Assembly: GCA_039029535.1 (NCBI GenBank)
Contig: JBCCFW010000111.1
Location: 1 to 24,332, forward strand
Length of the DNA: 24,332 nucleotides
Source: JBCCFW01 sp039029535
GTDB lineage: Bacteria; Acidobacteriota; JBCCFW01
Direction of reading: 5' to 3'
Positions 1 to 8,376 of this stretch are shown here, in pieces. A program made the position numbers and the translations under genes. Numbering within the stretch: position 1 is the first letter of the stretch; every line of letters begins with the position of its first letter. Below the pieces are notes generated by a model. The model made no database searches. It had not been told where the DNA came from and saw only the letters and a list, made by a program, of their open reading frames with translations.

Positions 1-2
1 CG

Positions 3-60
3 GGGCCCGCCGTCGCCAACGGTTTTGTCTACGTGATGGATCGCATCAACGATACCAAGG
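3..60 (+). other. Possible fragment of a PQQ-type beta-propeller repeat at the left edge
   Basis: Read in frame from base 3, the first ~19 codons give a peptide containing PAVANGFVYVMDR, which closely resembles the PAVADGxVYVxDR strand-turn motif of PQQ/BamB-like beta-propeller repeats common in Planctomycetota. After about base 60 this frame collapses into an Arg/Ser/Gly-rich stretch that is only the complement of the TonB proline-rich region. Over the same bases the opposing TonB frame uses TTG, GTA and CGA codons, which are rare in this window, and soon hits a stop. The fragment is very short, so chance resemblance is possible. A chimeric contig end or a recent rearrangement would explain it. 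Confidence 0.35.
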
Positions 61-496
61 CACGCCGCCGGATCCCGAACCGGAGCCGGCGCGTGGTCTC
101 CGGTTCCGGCTCGGGTGGAAGGAGCTCGAGCAGCGAGGGCGACTCGGTCGGCGGCTCGGGGTCCGGCTCGGGAGGAGGGTCGGGCTCCGGCGCTCGCTCG
201 GGTTCGGGCTCCGCCTGCGGTGTCTCGACCTCGGGCTCGTCGGGCTCGGGGGTGGCCGGCACGTTCGGGGCAGCCGGGGTCGGGAGGAAGCCGGCCTCGT
301 CCGCCGAGACCAGGCGGATCGCCAGTGGCGGCGGCACGTCGTCCTCACTCGGCAGGCTCAGCCACCAGGCCCCGACGAGCACGAGCACGTGACCGAGCGT
401 CGAAAGCAGCCACGCGCTGACACCCGTGCCGCGCCAGGCCGCCGCCCCCGCCCGTCCGCGGTAGCGCAGCAGCACGCCGGCCGGCAGCCGACTCAT
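29..496 (-). CDS. tonB: TonB-like energy-transducing protein, C-terminus missing or replaced
   Basis: The 155-residue reading frame has an N-terminal cytoplasmic stretch, one transmembrane anchor at about residues 28-47, and a long Pro/Glu-rich periplasmic linker with PEPEPE and PDPPPEP repeats at about 77-135. This is the normal TonB layout, in which ExbB/ExbD proton flow is passed across the periplasm to outer-membrane receptors. The family's C-terminal receptor-binding domain of roughly 80 residues is absent. After the linker come about 20 Arg-rich residues, then a stop at bases 29-31, inside the stretch that reads as a propeller fragment on the other strand. The start ATG is 19 bases after the exbD stop, at the end of the ExbB-ExbD-TonB gene order. 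The truncation may be real or a left-edge assembly artefact. Confidence 0.75.
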   Translation of the reverse strand: MSRLPAGVLLRYRGRAGAAAWRGTGVSAWLLSTLGHVLVLVGAWWLSLPSEDDVPPPLAIRLVSADEAGFLPTPAAPNVPATPEPDEPEVETPQAEPEPERAPEPDPPPEPDPEPPTESPSLLELLPPEPEPETTRRLRFGIRRRALVSLMRSIT

Positions 497-515
497 CCCC
501 GCGCCCGCCCGGTCG

Positions 516-956
516 TCATCCGGGGCCGCCCTCGGCCAGCGGCGTCACGACCAGCGCCGGCTCGCGCACGCCCGCGCGACGCAGGGCGTCGAGCACCGAC
601 AGCACGTAGCCGTAGGGCGCCTCGCGATCCCCACGCAGCACGACCGCCGTCTCCCGCTCCGCCCGGGCTGCCTCGGCCGCTCGGGCACGAATGACGACCT
701 CGTCGAGCGTCACGATCTCCTCGTCGATGGAGAGGCTGCCCTCGGCACCGACGACCACGGTGAGCGGCGGCCGTCCCCCGTCGGCGCGCGCCGTCGAAAC
801 CTCGGGCAGGTCGACGTCGATGACGTGCTGGAGCAGCGGGGCCGTGATCATGAAGACCAGCAGGAGGATGAGAAAGACGTCGACCAGCGGGGTGACGTTG
901 ATCTCCGGCGACAGCTCATCGTCGAGCCCGTCGTGACCTCCGAGGTTCAGGCCCAT
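516..956 (-). CDS. exbD: ExbD/TolR family biopolymer transport protein
   Basis: This is a 146-residue protein of normal ExbD length. A short cytoplasmic N-terminus ends in SPEINVTPLVDV, followed by a single transmembrane helix (about 24-43). Asp26 at the start of the helix matches the essential proton-carrying Asp of ExbD/TolR. The rest is the periplasmic domain. With ExbB it forms the inner-membrane proton channel that energises TonB. The frame is open for another 87 codons upstream, but those overlap exbB and are Arg-rich shadow sequence. The ATG at 956 is chosen because it forms a TGATG overlap with the exbB stop and is followed at once by the conserved ExbD sequence. Confidence 0.93.
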   Translation of the reverse strand: MGLNLGGHDGLDDELSPEINVTPLVDVFLILLLVFMITAPLLQHVIDVDLPEVSTARADGGRPPLTVVVGAEGSLSIDEEIVTLDEVVIRARAAEAARAERETAVVLRGDREAPYGYVLSVLDALRRAGVREPALVVTPLAEGGPG

Positions 957-1677
957 CAGCTCGCCGAGCCCTCCCCCGCCGACTCGATGGCGACCGAGCG
1001 GTCGTAGACGTCGAGCAGCTCGGAGGCGAACGAGTCGAGCTCGGTCCGCAGCTCCCGGAGAGAGCCGAGCAAGACGGCGTGGCCCCACACCGCGGGGATG
1101 GCCGCCACGAGACCGGCCGCGGTCGCGATGAGCGCCTCGGCGATGCCCGGCGCGATGACCGCGAGCTCGGCGCTCCCCTCGAGCCCGAGGGCGGAGAGGG
1201 CGTCCATGACCCCCCAAACCGTGCCGAACAGTCCGACGAAGGGAGCGGTCGAGCCGACCACCGCCAGCAGGGTGAGGCCGCCCCGCGCTTGCTCGACCTG
1301 GCGGTTGCGGGCGTCGCCCACGCGGCGTCCGAGGAGCTGACGCGCGGCCTCCTGCGAGGCCAGCGAACCGCCGAGACGACCGCCGCCACGACGGACCAGC
1401 GCTTCGTACTCGTCGTGGAAGGAGAAGAAGAGCCGGGAGACCGGCGCGTCGGGGTCCGTCTCGCAGGCGCCGGCGAAGCGGGCGGTGTCACCGGCGTCGC
1501 GGAAGGAGCGTCGGCCCTGACGGACGGAGGTGACCCGGCGCTTGAGCCGCCACCAGGCGGTGATCCACGTGGCCCAGGTGGCGATGGACATCACCAGCAG
1601 GACGAAGAGGGTCAGTCGTGCGGCGAGACCGGACGCGGCCAGCGCCTCGGCGACATCCAGGCCTGCCAAGCCTGGGA

Positions 1678-1681
<4 letters not shown>
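956..1681 (-). CDS. exbB: MotA/TolQ/ExbB proton channel family protein
   Basis: The protein has about 241 residues and three hydrophobic segments: one near the N-terminus (TLFVLLVMSIATW), and a pair after a cytoplasmic loop, containing VVGSTAPFVGLFGTVWGVM and ALIATAAGLVAAIPAV. The APFVGLFGTVWGVM and GLVAAIPAV segments are diagnostic of ExbB/TolQ, the stator-like ring that conducts protons with ExbD. The chosen start is the GTG at 1681, which overlaps the upstream TGA as GTGA and has GGGAG just upstream. An in-frame ATG at 1768 would add 29 basic residues overlapping the epimerase gene and looks spurious. The overlap with the epimerase upstream and with exbD downstream indicates translational coupling. 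Confidence 0.92.
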
Positions 1682-2640
<959 letters not shown>

Positions 2641-2669
2641 GCTCGTCTCGCTCGACGTGGCGCGCTGGC

Positions 2670-3260
2670 TCAGTTGTCGTCGCCGTTGTCGCCGTCGTCG
2701 CTGCCACCGTCACCGGCATCGGCGCTCTCGGCGTTCTCCTCGTTCTTGTCGGAGGACTCTTCCTTGTCGTCGTCGGACGACTCCTCCGCCTCCGCCTTGG
2801 CACTGGCTGCCGCCAGGGCGGCCACCGCGGCCCGACCGCGCTTGGTGGTCGTGAAGGTGCCAACGTCTCGGCAGAGGAGGAGCTTGGGACCCTCCTGGAA
2901 AGCGACCTCCATCTTGCCGCCGGCACGCAGGGTCATGACCCGGCCGGGACCGAACTTCGCGTGCGCGATGATCGTGCCGGCCTCGAAGGCCCCGTCGATC
3001 GCGTACGGCTTGGCCGTGGCGAGCTCTTCCTCGGTGACCGAGAACTCGTTCTTGCGACGCCGCCGGGTCGTGCTCGCCTTCTTCTTCGTGCCGTCGCCCT
3101 TGGGCCGGCGGAAGAGACGACTGCCTTCACAAGTCGGGCAGATGACGCGGTTGATGTTGCCATCGGACTTGAGGGTCTCGATGTGGTGGATGCGGTCGAA
3201 CTTGCACTTCGTGCACCACGCCTCGACCTCGGCACCGACCTTGTAATTCTTCGCGCTCAT
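2670..3260 (-). CDS. Zinc-ribbon protein with UvrD-tail-like KFG domain and acidic tail (function unknown)
   Basis: This is a 196-residue soluble protein with three visible parts. Residues 10-50 contain two Cys pairs, CTKC (16-19) and CPTC (41-44), typical of a zinc ribbon. A basic linker (55-70, KKKASTTRRRRK) follows. Residues 93-135 read GTIIAHAKFGPGRVMTL...KLLL, resembling the Tudor-like C-terminal domain of UvrD/PcrA helicases (GxxVxHxKFGxGxV...K.L), which contacts RNA polymerase. The last ~45 residues are almost all Asp/Glu/Ser/Asn. A nucleic-acid or RNA-polymerase contact is inferred, not shown. The ATG at 3260 is preferred because the conserved sequence begins there. An ATG at 3296 with a purine-rich upstream stretch would add 12 residues. 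It is the first gene of the minus-strand operon. Confidence 0.85.
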   Translation of the reverse strand: MSAKNYKVGAEVEAWCTKCKFDRIHHIETLKSDGNINRVICPTCEGSRLFRRPKGDGTKKKASTTRRRRKNEFSVTEEELATAKPYAIDGAFEAGTIIAHAKFGPGRVMTLRAGGKMEVAFQEGPKLLLCRDVGTFTTTKRGRAAVAALAAASAKAEAEESSDDDKEESSDKNEENAESADAGDGGSDDGDNGDDN

Positions 3261-3558
3261 CGTCGCCCCATCCCTGGGAGGTTGAGTTCCGGACATGCCC
3301 CCTGTCGCGGGCGGGGGAGTGTAACAGAAACCCCTGCAGACTCGGCCGCCCGCAACGCGGCCTTCTCGTCGCCTTTTTTGGGCCGATCCCGACCGGCAGC
3401 GACGCTACAGTTGCCGGCGACCGGCGGGGGCGCGAGGCCCGACCGTCGTCGGGCCGTCTCACCGTGTTGCAACGCCCCTCCGCCCCCCGTGGGCTTTCCG
3501 AACGTCCCGCCCCCGGTCACCGGGGTCGGCTCTCCCTCCTTCCGCCTCGGATCGAGGC
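3261..3558. other. Divergent intergenic region between the zinc-ribbon gene and lpxB
   Basis: About 298 bases separate the two divergent start codons, so promoters for both directions should lie here. No convincing sigma-70 -35/-10 pair is readable. The region holds one strong inverted repeat at 3436-3455, listed separately, and a short T-run at 3373-3378. No credible coding sequence is seen. Confidence 0.6.
3436..3455. other. Strong inverted repeat upstream of lpxB
   Basis: GGCCCGAC at 3436-3443 is perfectly complementary to GTCGGGCC at 3448-3455 around a 4-base loop (CGTC). The hairpin lies about 100 bases upstream of the lpxB start in the divergent intergenic region. It could be an RNA hairpin in the lpxB leader or an operator. 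There is no T-run, so a terminator is less likely. Confidence 0.4.
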
Positions 3559-4740
3559 TTGAGCCCCGCGACCCGACCCACGCGGGTGTTCATCCTGGCG
3601 GGCGAGGCCTCAGGTGACGCCCACGCTGCTGGGGTCGTGCGGGCCCTCCGCGAGCTTCGACCCGAGCTCGAGCTGAAGGCCATGGGCGGCCCCCGCCTGG
3701 CCGCTGAGGGGGCGGAGTTGGTCGTCGACTCCACCCCCCTCGCGGTGGTCGGCCTGACCGAGGTGCTGGGCCGCCTGCCCTCCCTCTTCCGCGCCAAGTG
3801 GGCGCTCCAGGCCAGCATCCGCGAGTGGCGCCCCGACGTGCTGCTCGCCGTCGACTACCCCGACTTCAACCTCAGGCTCACCCGCTGGGCCCGCGGGCTG
3901 AACGTCCCGGTCGCGTACTTCGTCAGTCCGCAGGTTTGGGCCTGGCGACCCGGTCGCATCACCGGCATCGGTCGCTCGATCTCGAGGATGCTCGTCATCT
4001 TCCCCTTCGAGACCGCGCCCTACTCCGCGGCGTCCATCCCCGTCGAGCACGTCGGCCACCCCCTCATGGACGAGCCGGTGACGGGACCCACGCGCGACGA
4101 GGCACGCTCCGCCCTCGGCCTCTCCCCTGACGTCTCGGTGATCGCCATCCTGCCCGGCAGCCGGGTGAGCGAGTGGAAGCGCACCTGGTCGATCATGTTG
4201 GCCACCTGCCGTCGCCTGGCGGCCGAGCGCGACGCGCGCTTCCTCGTCCCGCTCCCGCCCGGACGTCAGGCCGAGGAGCTCCGCTCCGTGGAGGATCCCG
4301 GCGACCTCCCCCTCCAGTTCGTCGACGACGGGACCCACCCCGTCCTCGCGGCCTGCGACGTCGCCCTGGTCGCCTCGGGGACCGCCACGCTCGAGACGGC
4401 CCTGCTCCCCCGACCTCTGGTGGTCGGCTATCGGGTGAGCCGCCTCACCGACTGGCTGGGGAGCCGGCTCATCGATCGCGACTTCGGCGCCGCCGGACGC
4501 TTCGCGCTCCCCAACCTGGTGCTCGCCGACGATGTCGTCCCCGAGCTCTACCAGGACGACTTCTCCCCCGAGCGGCTCGCCTCCGAGCTCGGCCGTCTCC
4601 TCGACGACCCGGAGGCTCGAGAGCGTCAGCTCAGAGCGCTGCGTCGGCTCCCGGAGAAGCTCGGCGGACCCGGCACTTTCGAGCGCGTGGCCCGGGCCTG
4701 CCTGGAGCTCGCCGACGAGGGCTCCGCCCGCTCCAACTGA
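3559..4740 (+). CDS. lpxB: Lipid-A-disaccharide synthase
   Basis: This 393-residue GT-B glycosyltransferase of normal LpxB length condenses UDP-2,3-diacylglucosamine with lipid X to form the lipid A disaccharide at the inner face of the inner membrane. Family motifs run along the whole protein: AGEASGDAHAAG near the start, PLAVVGLTEVLGRLP, VDYPDFNLRL, YFVSPQVWAWRPGRI, FPFETAPY, VGHPLMDE, LPGSRVSEWKR, and ASGTATLETALL followed by VVGYRVS. The start is uncertain. TTG at 3559 is used here. A GTG at 3586 sits immediately before the conserved FILAGEASGD and could be the true start. Neither has a clear Shine-Dalgarno at ideal spacing. The gene is transcribed alone and is convergent with the M1-like gene. 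Confidence 0.95.
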   Translation: MSPATRPTRVFILAGEASGDAHAAGVVRALRELRPELELKAMGGPRLAAEGAELVVDSTPLAVVGLTEVLGRLPSLFRAKWALQASIREWRPDVLLAVDYPDFNLRLTRWARGLNVPVAYFVSPQVWAWRPGRITGIGRSISRMLVIFPFETAPYSAASIPVEHVGHPLMDEPVTGPTRDEARSALGLSPDVSVIAILPGSRVSEWKRTWSIMLATCRRLAAERDARFLVPLPPGRQAEELRSVEDPGDLPLQFVDDGTHPVLAACDVALVASGTATLETALLPRPLVVGYRVSRLTDWLGSRLIDRDFGAAGRFALPNLVLADDVVPELYQDDFSPERLASELGRLLDDPEARERQLRALRRLPEKLGGPGTFERVARACLELADEGSARSN

Positions 4741-4753
4741 AGGGGCCCCCTTC
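4739..4753. other. Short inverted repeat between convergent genes
   Basis: GAAGGGG/CCCCTTC form a 7-base inverted repeat with a single central C, beginning at the end of the lpxB stop codon and ending before the convergent M1-like gene stop. As RNA the centre must open to form a loop, leaving about 5 pairs. There is no T-run, so a terminator role is only possible. Confidence 0.25.
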
Positions 4754-4774
4754 CGCTGACGGGCGCCTTCCGGG

Positions 4775-6874
4775 CTAGCCGCCGAGCAGCGCCTTGAGCT
4801 CTTGCGTGGTCTCGTCGTCGATCTTCTGCCGGCCGCGGAGCTTCGGATCGCGCACGGTGCGCGCGTCCTCGGGCCAGTCGTCGTCCTCGGTGTCGGCCTG
4901 CCAGAGCGTCCGGTCCGGGTCGAGCTGAACCTGCAGCAGCGGTCCGTCCGACTCGAAGCTCAGGGTCTTCGTCTCGCCCGCCTCGAGGTCGAGGAAGTAC
5001 CGCGGCTCGCTGCCACGCGCTCGCACCTCCACCACGCAGCGGATCGGTCCCTGCCCCTCGTTGAACACGACCACGGCGTTGTCGTGCTTGCCGTCCGGCC
5101 GCTCGGTGGTCGTGACCGTCTCGACACGCACGTCCGTGAAGCCGCTGGAGAGGAACCAGCTCCCGACGTAGGCGGACAGGCCGGGGTCGTCGCCGGAGAG
5201 CGTCCCGAGCAGGTCGCCGAAGCGGGCCCCGGTGCTGCGGTGCTTCTCGAAGAAGGTGCGCATGGTCGCCCGCCAGTGCTCCTCACCGGCGCGGACCCGG
5301 TAGCCGTCCAGGACGAGCTGCCCCTTGCCGCGACCGAGCAGGCCCTCGTCGGGCATGCCGGGGAACGCGTCGCTCAGCGGCTTGTCCGATCCGATGAAGT
5401 GGACCAGCGGGGCCATGAGGTTGGCCCGATGCTTGGTCGCCAGCTCCGGCGTGATCGCCTCGGCGACCCAGGCGGTGGCCATGTGATCGAAGAGCGCCTC
5501 GGCCATGACCTTCATGGCGGGGTCTTCCGACGGCAGGGCGTCGATGACCCAGAGATGGGCCAGACGATGCGCGAGGTAGAGAGCGGGCTCCCGCTCGGAG
5601 GCATCGCCACGGAGATCCTTCTGCAGGAAGTCCGAGTCGATGGCGAGGAAGGCCGCCCCACCCCGCTGCTTGCTGCCGAGCTGCTCGACGACGGTGAAGC
5701 GCGACGACGGGCAGGGCCCGAGCAGCTCGACCGCCGGCTTCATGAGACGCGCGAACTCCTCGACGAACTCTTCGCTGAGCTTCTGGCTCTGTTCGCGGAA
5801 GTGCAGGTCGAGGGTCACTCCCTCCACCTTCACTTCGCGGTGCTTCAGCGGTCCGACGACGACCGCGAGCCCACCGGCCTCGAAGCGCGAGAACCAGCGG
5901 TAGCGCTTGCGGCCGTCCTTCTCCTCGACGCCGGCCGCGACGCCCGGGGCGACCCCGCTCCAGTCGGAGGGCACGTCGATGACGATGTCGTGCGACGCAC
6001 GGGCCGGGTCGGCGTGGTGACGACGTCCGAACACCGGCAGCCAGGCGCCCTGCTCGAAGAGATGCCCGCCCGGCTCGCCGAGGGCGAAGTCGTCGCTGGC
6101 GCCGAGGCTGTGGAGCGAGTAGGTCATCGAGACCTCGACCGCCTCACCGGGCTCGATCGCCGCGGGCAGCTCGACCTGCCAGAGATCACGGCCGCCGTGA
6201 TGCCGGACGACCGGCACGAGCTGCCCACCGATCTCGGCCTCCAGCTCGTCGGCGAAGGGGTCCAGGGAGAACGCGACCACCGACCGCGGCTCGGCCTTCG
6301 AGGGCAGGCGCAGGCGGACCGTGGTCTGGATGTCGACGGTCCCCTCGGGGCTCCCGAAGCGGGGCGTCGGCTTCGGGTGGACGGCGACGACGACCTTCCA
6401 GTCTTCAGGGCGCCAGGGCGGCACGTCGGGGCGGGGCACCGGGACGGGCTCGAAGCTCGTGAGCTGCACGCCGGTCGGACGACGCTCGAGTCGGCAGCGC
6501 CACGCGGTCTTGTCCCGCGAGTCGTGAGGCTGCTGCACGTGACGGCTGCGCAGGATGGTGACGAGAGCGACCTCCGCGCCGTCTGGCACCGGGTCGTAGG
6601 AGAGGATCTCGTGCTCGAGTCGGATGTAGTTGTGGACGTTGAAGAGCCACCGGACGTGCCCGAGCATCTGCGGGTGCAGGGAGGGGTCGACCAGCTTCGC
6701 CAGGGCCTCCTGGCTCTCGCGACGGTGGGCGTGGCTCCACTCGGCGAGGAAAGCCTCGCACTCCTCACGACTCAGCGGCGGGGGCATCTCCGGGCCGGCC
6801 TGAGCGCGCAGGTCCGAGCTCAGCAGGCCGAGCGCTCCAAGAAGAAGGACCGACCGACGCCAGGCCGAGCTCAT
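4775..6874 (-). CDS. Secreted M1-aminopeptidase-like protein with HRxxH in place of HExxH
   Basis: The protein has 699 residues. A signal peptide (about 1-24, ending LRA) leads to a helical N-terminal part (35-110), a beta-rich region resembling the M1 peptidase N-terminal domain (about 165-380), and a gluzincin-like catalytic region. That region reads LAHRLAHLW: His436, Arg437, His440, and a Glu at 459 exactly 18 residues after His440. This matches the M1 HExxH-x18-E zinc site except that the general-base Glu is Arg. The GAMEN exopeptidase motif position reads GGAAF (405-409), also degenerate. Zinc binding may be kept, but peptidase activity by the known mechanism is not expected. The start at 6874 forms an ATGA overlap with the TPR gene. 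A further ~170 upstream codons in the same frame are Arg-rich shadow of that gene. Confidence 0.85.
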   Translation of the reverse strand: MSSAWRRSVLLLGALGLLSSDLRAQAGPEMPPPLSREECEAFLAEWSHAHRRESQEALAKLVDPSLHPQMLGHVRWLFNVHNYIRLEHEILSYDPVPDGAEVALVTILRSRHVQQPHDSRDKTAWRCRLERRPTGVQLTSFEPVPVPRPDVPPWRPEDWKVVVAVHPKPTPRFGSPEGTVDIQTTVRLRLPSKAEPRSVVAFSLDPFADELEAEIGGQLVPVVRHHGGRDLWQVELPAAIEPGEAVEVSMTYSLHSLGASDDFALGEPGGHLFEQGAWLPVFGRRHHADPARASHDIVIDVPSDWSGVAPGVAAGVEEKDGRKRYRWFSRFEAGGLAVVVGPLKHREVKVEGVTLDLHFREQSQKLSEEFVEEFARLMKPAVELLGPCPSSRFTVVEQLGSKQRGGAAFLAIDSDFLQKDLRGDASEREPALYLAHRLAHLWVIDALPSEDPAMKVMAEALFDHMATAWVAEAITPELATKHRANLMAPLVHFIGSDKPLSDAFPGMPDEGLLGRGKGQLVLDGYRVRAGEEHWRATMRTFFEKHRSTGARFGDLLGTLSGDDPGLSAYVGSWFLSSGFTDVRVETVTTTERPDGKHDNAVVVFNEGQGPIRCVVEVRARGSEPRYFLDLEAGETKTLSFESDGPLLQVQLDPDRTLWQADTEDDDWPEDARTVRDPKLRGRQKIDDETTQELKALLGG

Positions 6875-8316
6875 CGGCTCTGCCCCGCCGGCGTCGGCTG
6901 CTTGGGCTGCGGCAAGCGAATGCCGCCGCCGAGCCGGCTGACCATCCGCCGGGCTTCGCGCTGGTTGCCCATGGCCCACTCGAGGTCGACGAGCCGTTGC
7001 TGGATGGAGCGGTCCTCCGGGGCGAGTGTGATCGCCTTGCGGAGCTCGGCGCGAGCGTCGTTGAGACGACCGAGGAGACCGTGTGCCAGGCCGAGGTTCA
7101 CGTGCACCGAGGGGTTGAAAGGGTCGGCCTCGGCCGCACGCACGAGGTAGGACAGGCCGGCGTGCACCTCGCCGTCGCTGACCAGCAGGGTGCCCAGGTC
7201 GAAGTTCGTCGTGAACGCCGCGGGCCGCAGCTCGAGCGACTCGGCGTAGAGCCGGCGGGCGGCCTGCCCGTCGCCGAGCGCGCTGTGACAGCGGGCGAGG
7301 TCGGCGAGGACTCGCGGCTGTCGGAAGCCGCGCTCGGTCACGAAGGCGTCGGCGGAGAGCTCGTTCAGGAGCGCCGCGGCCTCGTCCCACTTCTCCTCGG
7401 ACATGAGGACGGCGGCCCGTCCGTGACTCTCCTCCACACGGGTGCGGTCTTCCTTGATCTCCTCACGCTCGTCGGTGAGTCGCTCGAAGTTGGCCAGCGC
7501 TTCTTCCTGGGCGTCGAAGTCGCCGCGCGAGCGATGGAGAGAGGCGAGCGAGTAGTGGATCTCGGGATCGTCGGGCGCGAGCTCGACGGCGCGCTTCAGG
7601 GCGTCCTGCGCACCGTCGAAGTCGTCGAGACGAAGCAACGCCTTGGAGTAACCGAGCCAACCGTCGGCGGTGGAGTCCGCCTGACGGAGCGCCTCGGCAT
7701 AGCTGGCGGCGGCCTCCTGGTTGCGGCCGAGCTTGAGCTCGAGCGCGGCGAGCTGGAAGCGGGGCTCGACGAAGTCGGGCTCGACCTCGAGCGCACGGCG
7801 GAATGCGGTCTCCGCCCCCTCGAAGTCGACGGTGCCGACGAGGGTGAGGCCGTGCTGGTAGTGGAAGCGACCGATGCCGAACAAGGCTTGCTTGTCGGCT
7901 GGCATCGAGTCGAGGATGGCCACCGCCCGCAGGGCGGCCTCACGCGCCTCGGCGATCTTCCCGTCGAGATGGAGGGCACGCGAGAGGAGGAACCAGCCAC
8001 CGGGATGACCGGGGGCCGAGCGCGTGACCTTGTCGAAGGACTCGACCGCACGACGGTAGAGTCCGCCGTCGAGAGCGCGCTGACCGAGGTGCAGCTCGAA
8101 GCGGACCCGCGCAGGGGGCAGGATGCCCGTGCCGTCGACGATGCCCTTCAAGTCGACGGCGTCGGGCTCGGCCTCGGCGTCCTGGGCCAGGGCCGGGAGC
8201 GTCGGGACCGCGACGCAGGCGAGACCCACGACGAAGGCGAGAAGAGCCCGCTGGGGCCGCTGAAAAGGACGGGATGAGGCGTTTTCGATGTTTGCTGTCA
8301 CAGCAAGAAAGAGCAT
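6871..8316 (-). CDS. Secreted tetratricopeptide-repeat protein
   Basis: The protein has 481 residues. A signal peptide has its hydrophobic core at about 23-40 and an ALA-Q cleavage site near residue 44. A mostly helical remainder contains repeated TPR units, for example those with FEGAETAFRRALEVEPDF, FDGAQDALKRAVELAPDD and LNDARAELRKAITLAPED. TPRs are protein-binding scaffolds, and an envelope or periplasmic role is inferred. The ATG at 8316 is preferred because AGAGG lies 5 bases upstream. A GTG at 8334 would add six residues without a better ribosome site. The stop overlaps the start of the M1-like gene, so the two proteins are probably made together and may interact. An unusual palindrome lies in codons 4-9. 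Confidence 0.9.
   Translation of the reverse strand: MLFLAVTANIENASSRPFQRPQRALLAFVVGLACVAVPTLPALAQDAEAEPDAVDLKGIVDGTGILPPARVRFELHLGQRALDGGLYRRAVESFDKVTRSAPGHPGGWFLLSRALHLDGKIAEAREAALRAVAILDSMPADKQALFGIGRFHYQHGLTLVGTVDFEGAETAFRRALEVEPDFVEPRFQLAALELKLGRNQEAAASYAEALRQADSTADGWLGYSKALLRLDDFDGAQDALKRAVELAPDDPEIHYSLASLHRSRGDFDAQEEALANFERLTDEREEIKEDRTRVEESHGRAAVLMSEEKWDEAAALLNELSADAFVTERGFRQPRVLADLARCHSALGDGQAARRLYAESLELRPAAFTTNFDLGTLLVSDGEVHAGLSYLVRAAEADPFNPSVHVNLGLAHGLLGRLNDARAELRKAITLAPEDRSIQQRLVDLEWAMGNQREARRMVSRLGGGIRLPQPKQPTPAGQSR
8292..8306. promoter_or_regulatory. Perfect palindrome just inside the TPR gene start
   Basis: TTGCTGT-C-ACAGCAA is a perfect 7-base inverted repeat around one central base. 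It begins ten bases inside the TPR coding region and lies about 70 bases upstream of the divergent gene at 8377. The surrounding bases (8281-8320) are clearly less GC-rich than the window. A dimeric repressor operator acting on one or both divergent genes is possible. It could also be chance. Confidence 0.3.
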
Positions 8317-8364
8317 ACACTCCTCTGCGCGCACGGACCAAGGCGGTCCGTCGCTCTTCGTGTC

Positions 8365-8374
8365 GGAGGGGAGG
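8365..8374 (+). promoter_or_regulatory. Strong ribosome binding site deciding the GTG start at 8377
   Basis: GGAGGGGAGG lies 2-7 bases upstream of the GTG at 8377. The first GGAGG is at ideal 7-base spacing. This supports a GTG start directly after only 60 bases of divergent intergenic sequence. Confidence 0.7.
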
Positions 8375-8376
8375 CC

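Noticed and set aside
33..392. Ser/Gly-repeat protein on the plus strand
   Set aside because: The Ser-Gly repeats are simply the complement of the TonB Pro/Glu-rich linker. Only the first ~19 codons look protein-like, and these are reported as a separate fragment.
3361..3380. T-run as a possible terminator on the plus strand
   Set aside because: TTTTTT at 3373-3378 has no stable hairpin directly upstream and lies between divergent gene starts, where no transcript needs to end.
4802..7150. Plus-strand open frame of about 780 codons opposite the M1-like and TPR genes
   Set aside because: It is the complement of two convincing genes with signal peptides and family motifs. Long antisense frames are expected at this GC content, and the peptide has no recognisable motif.
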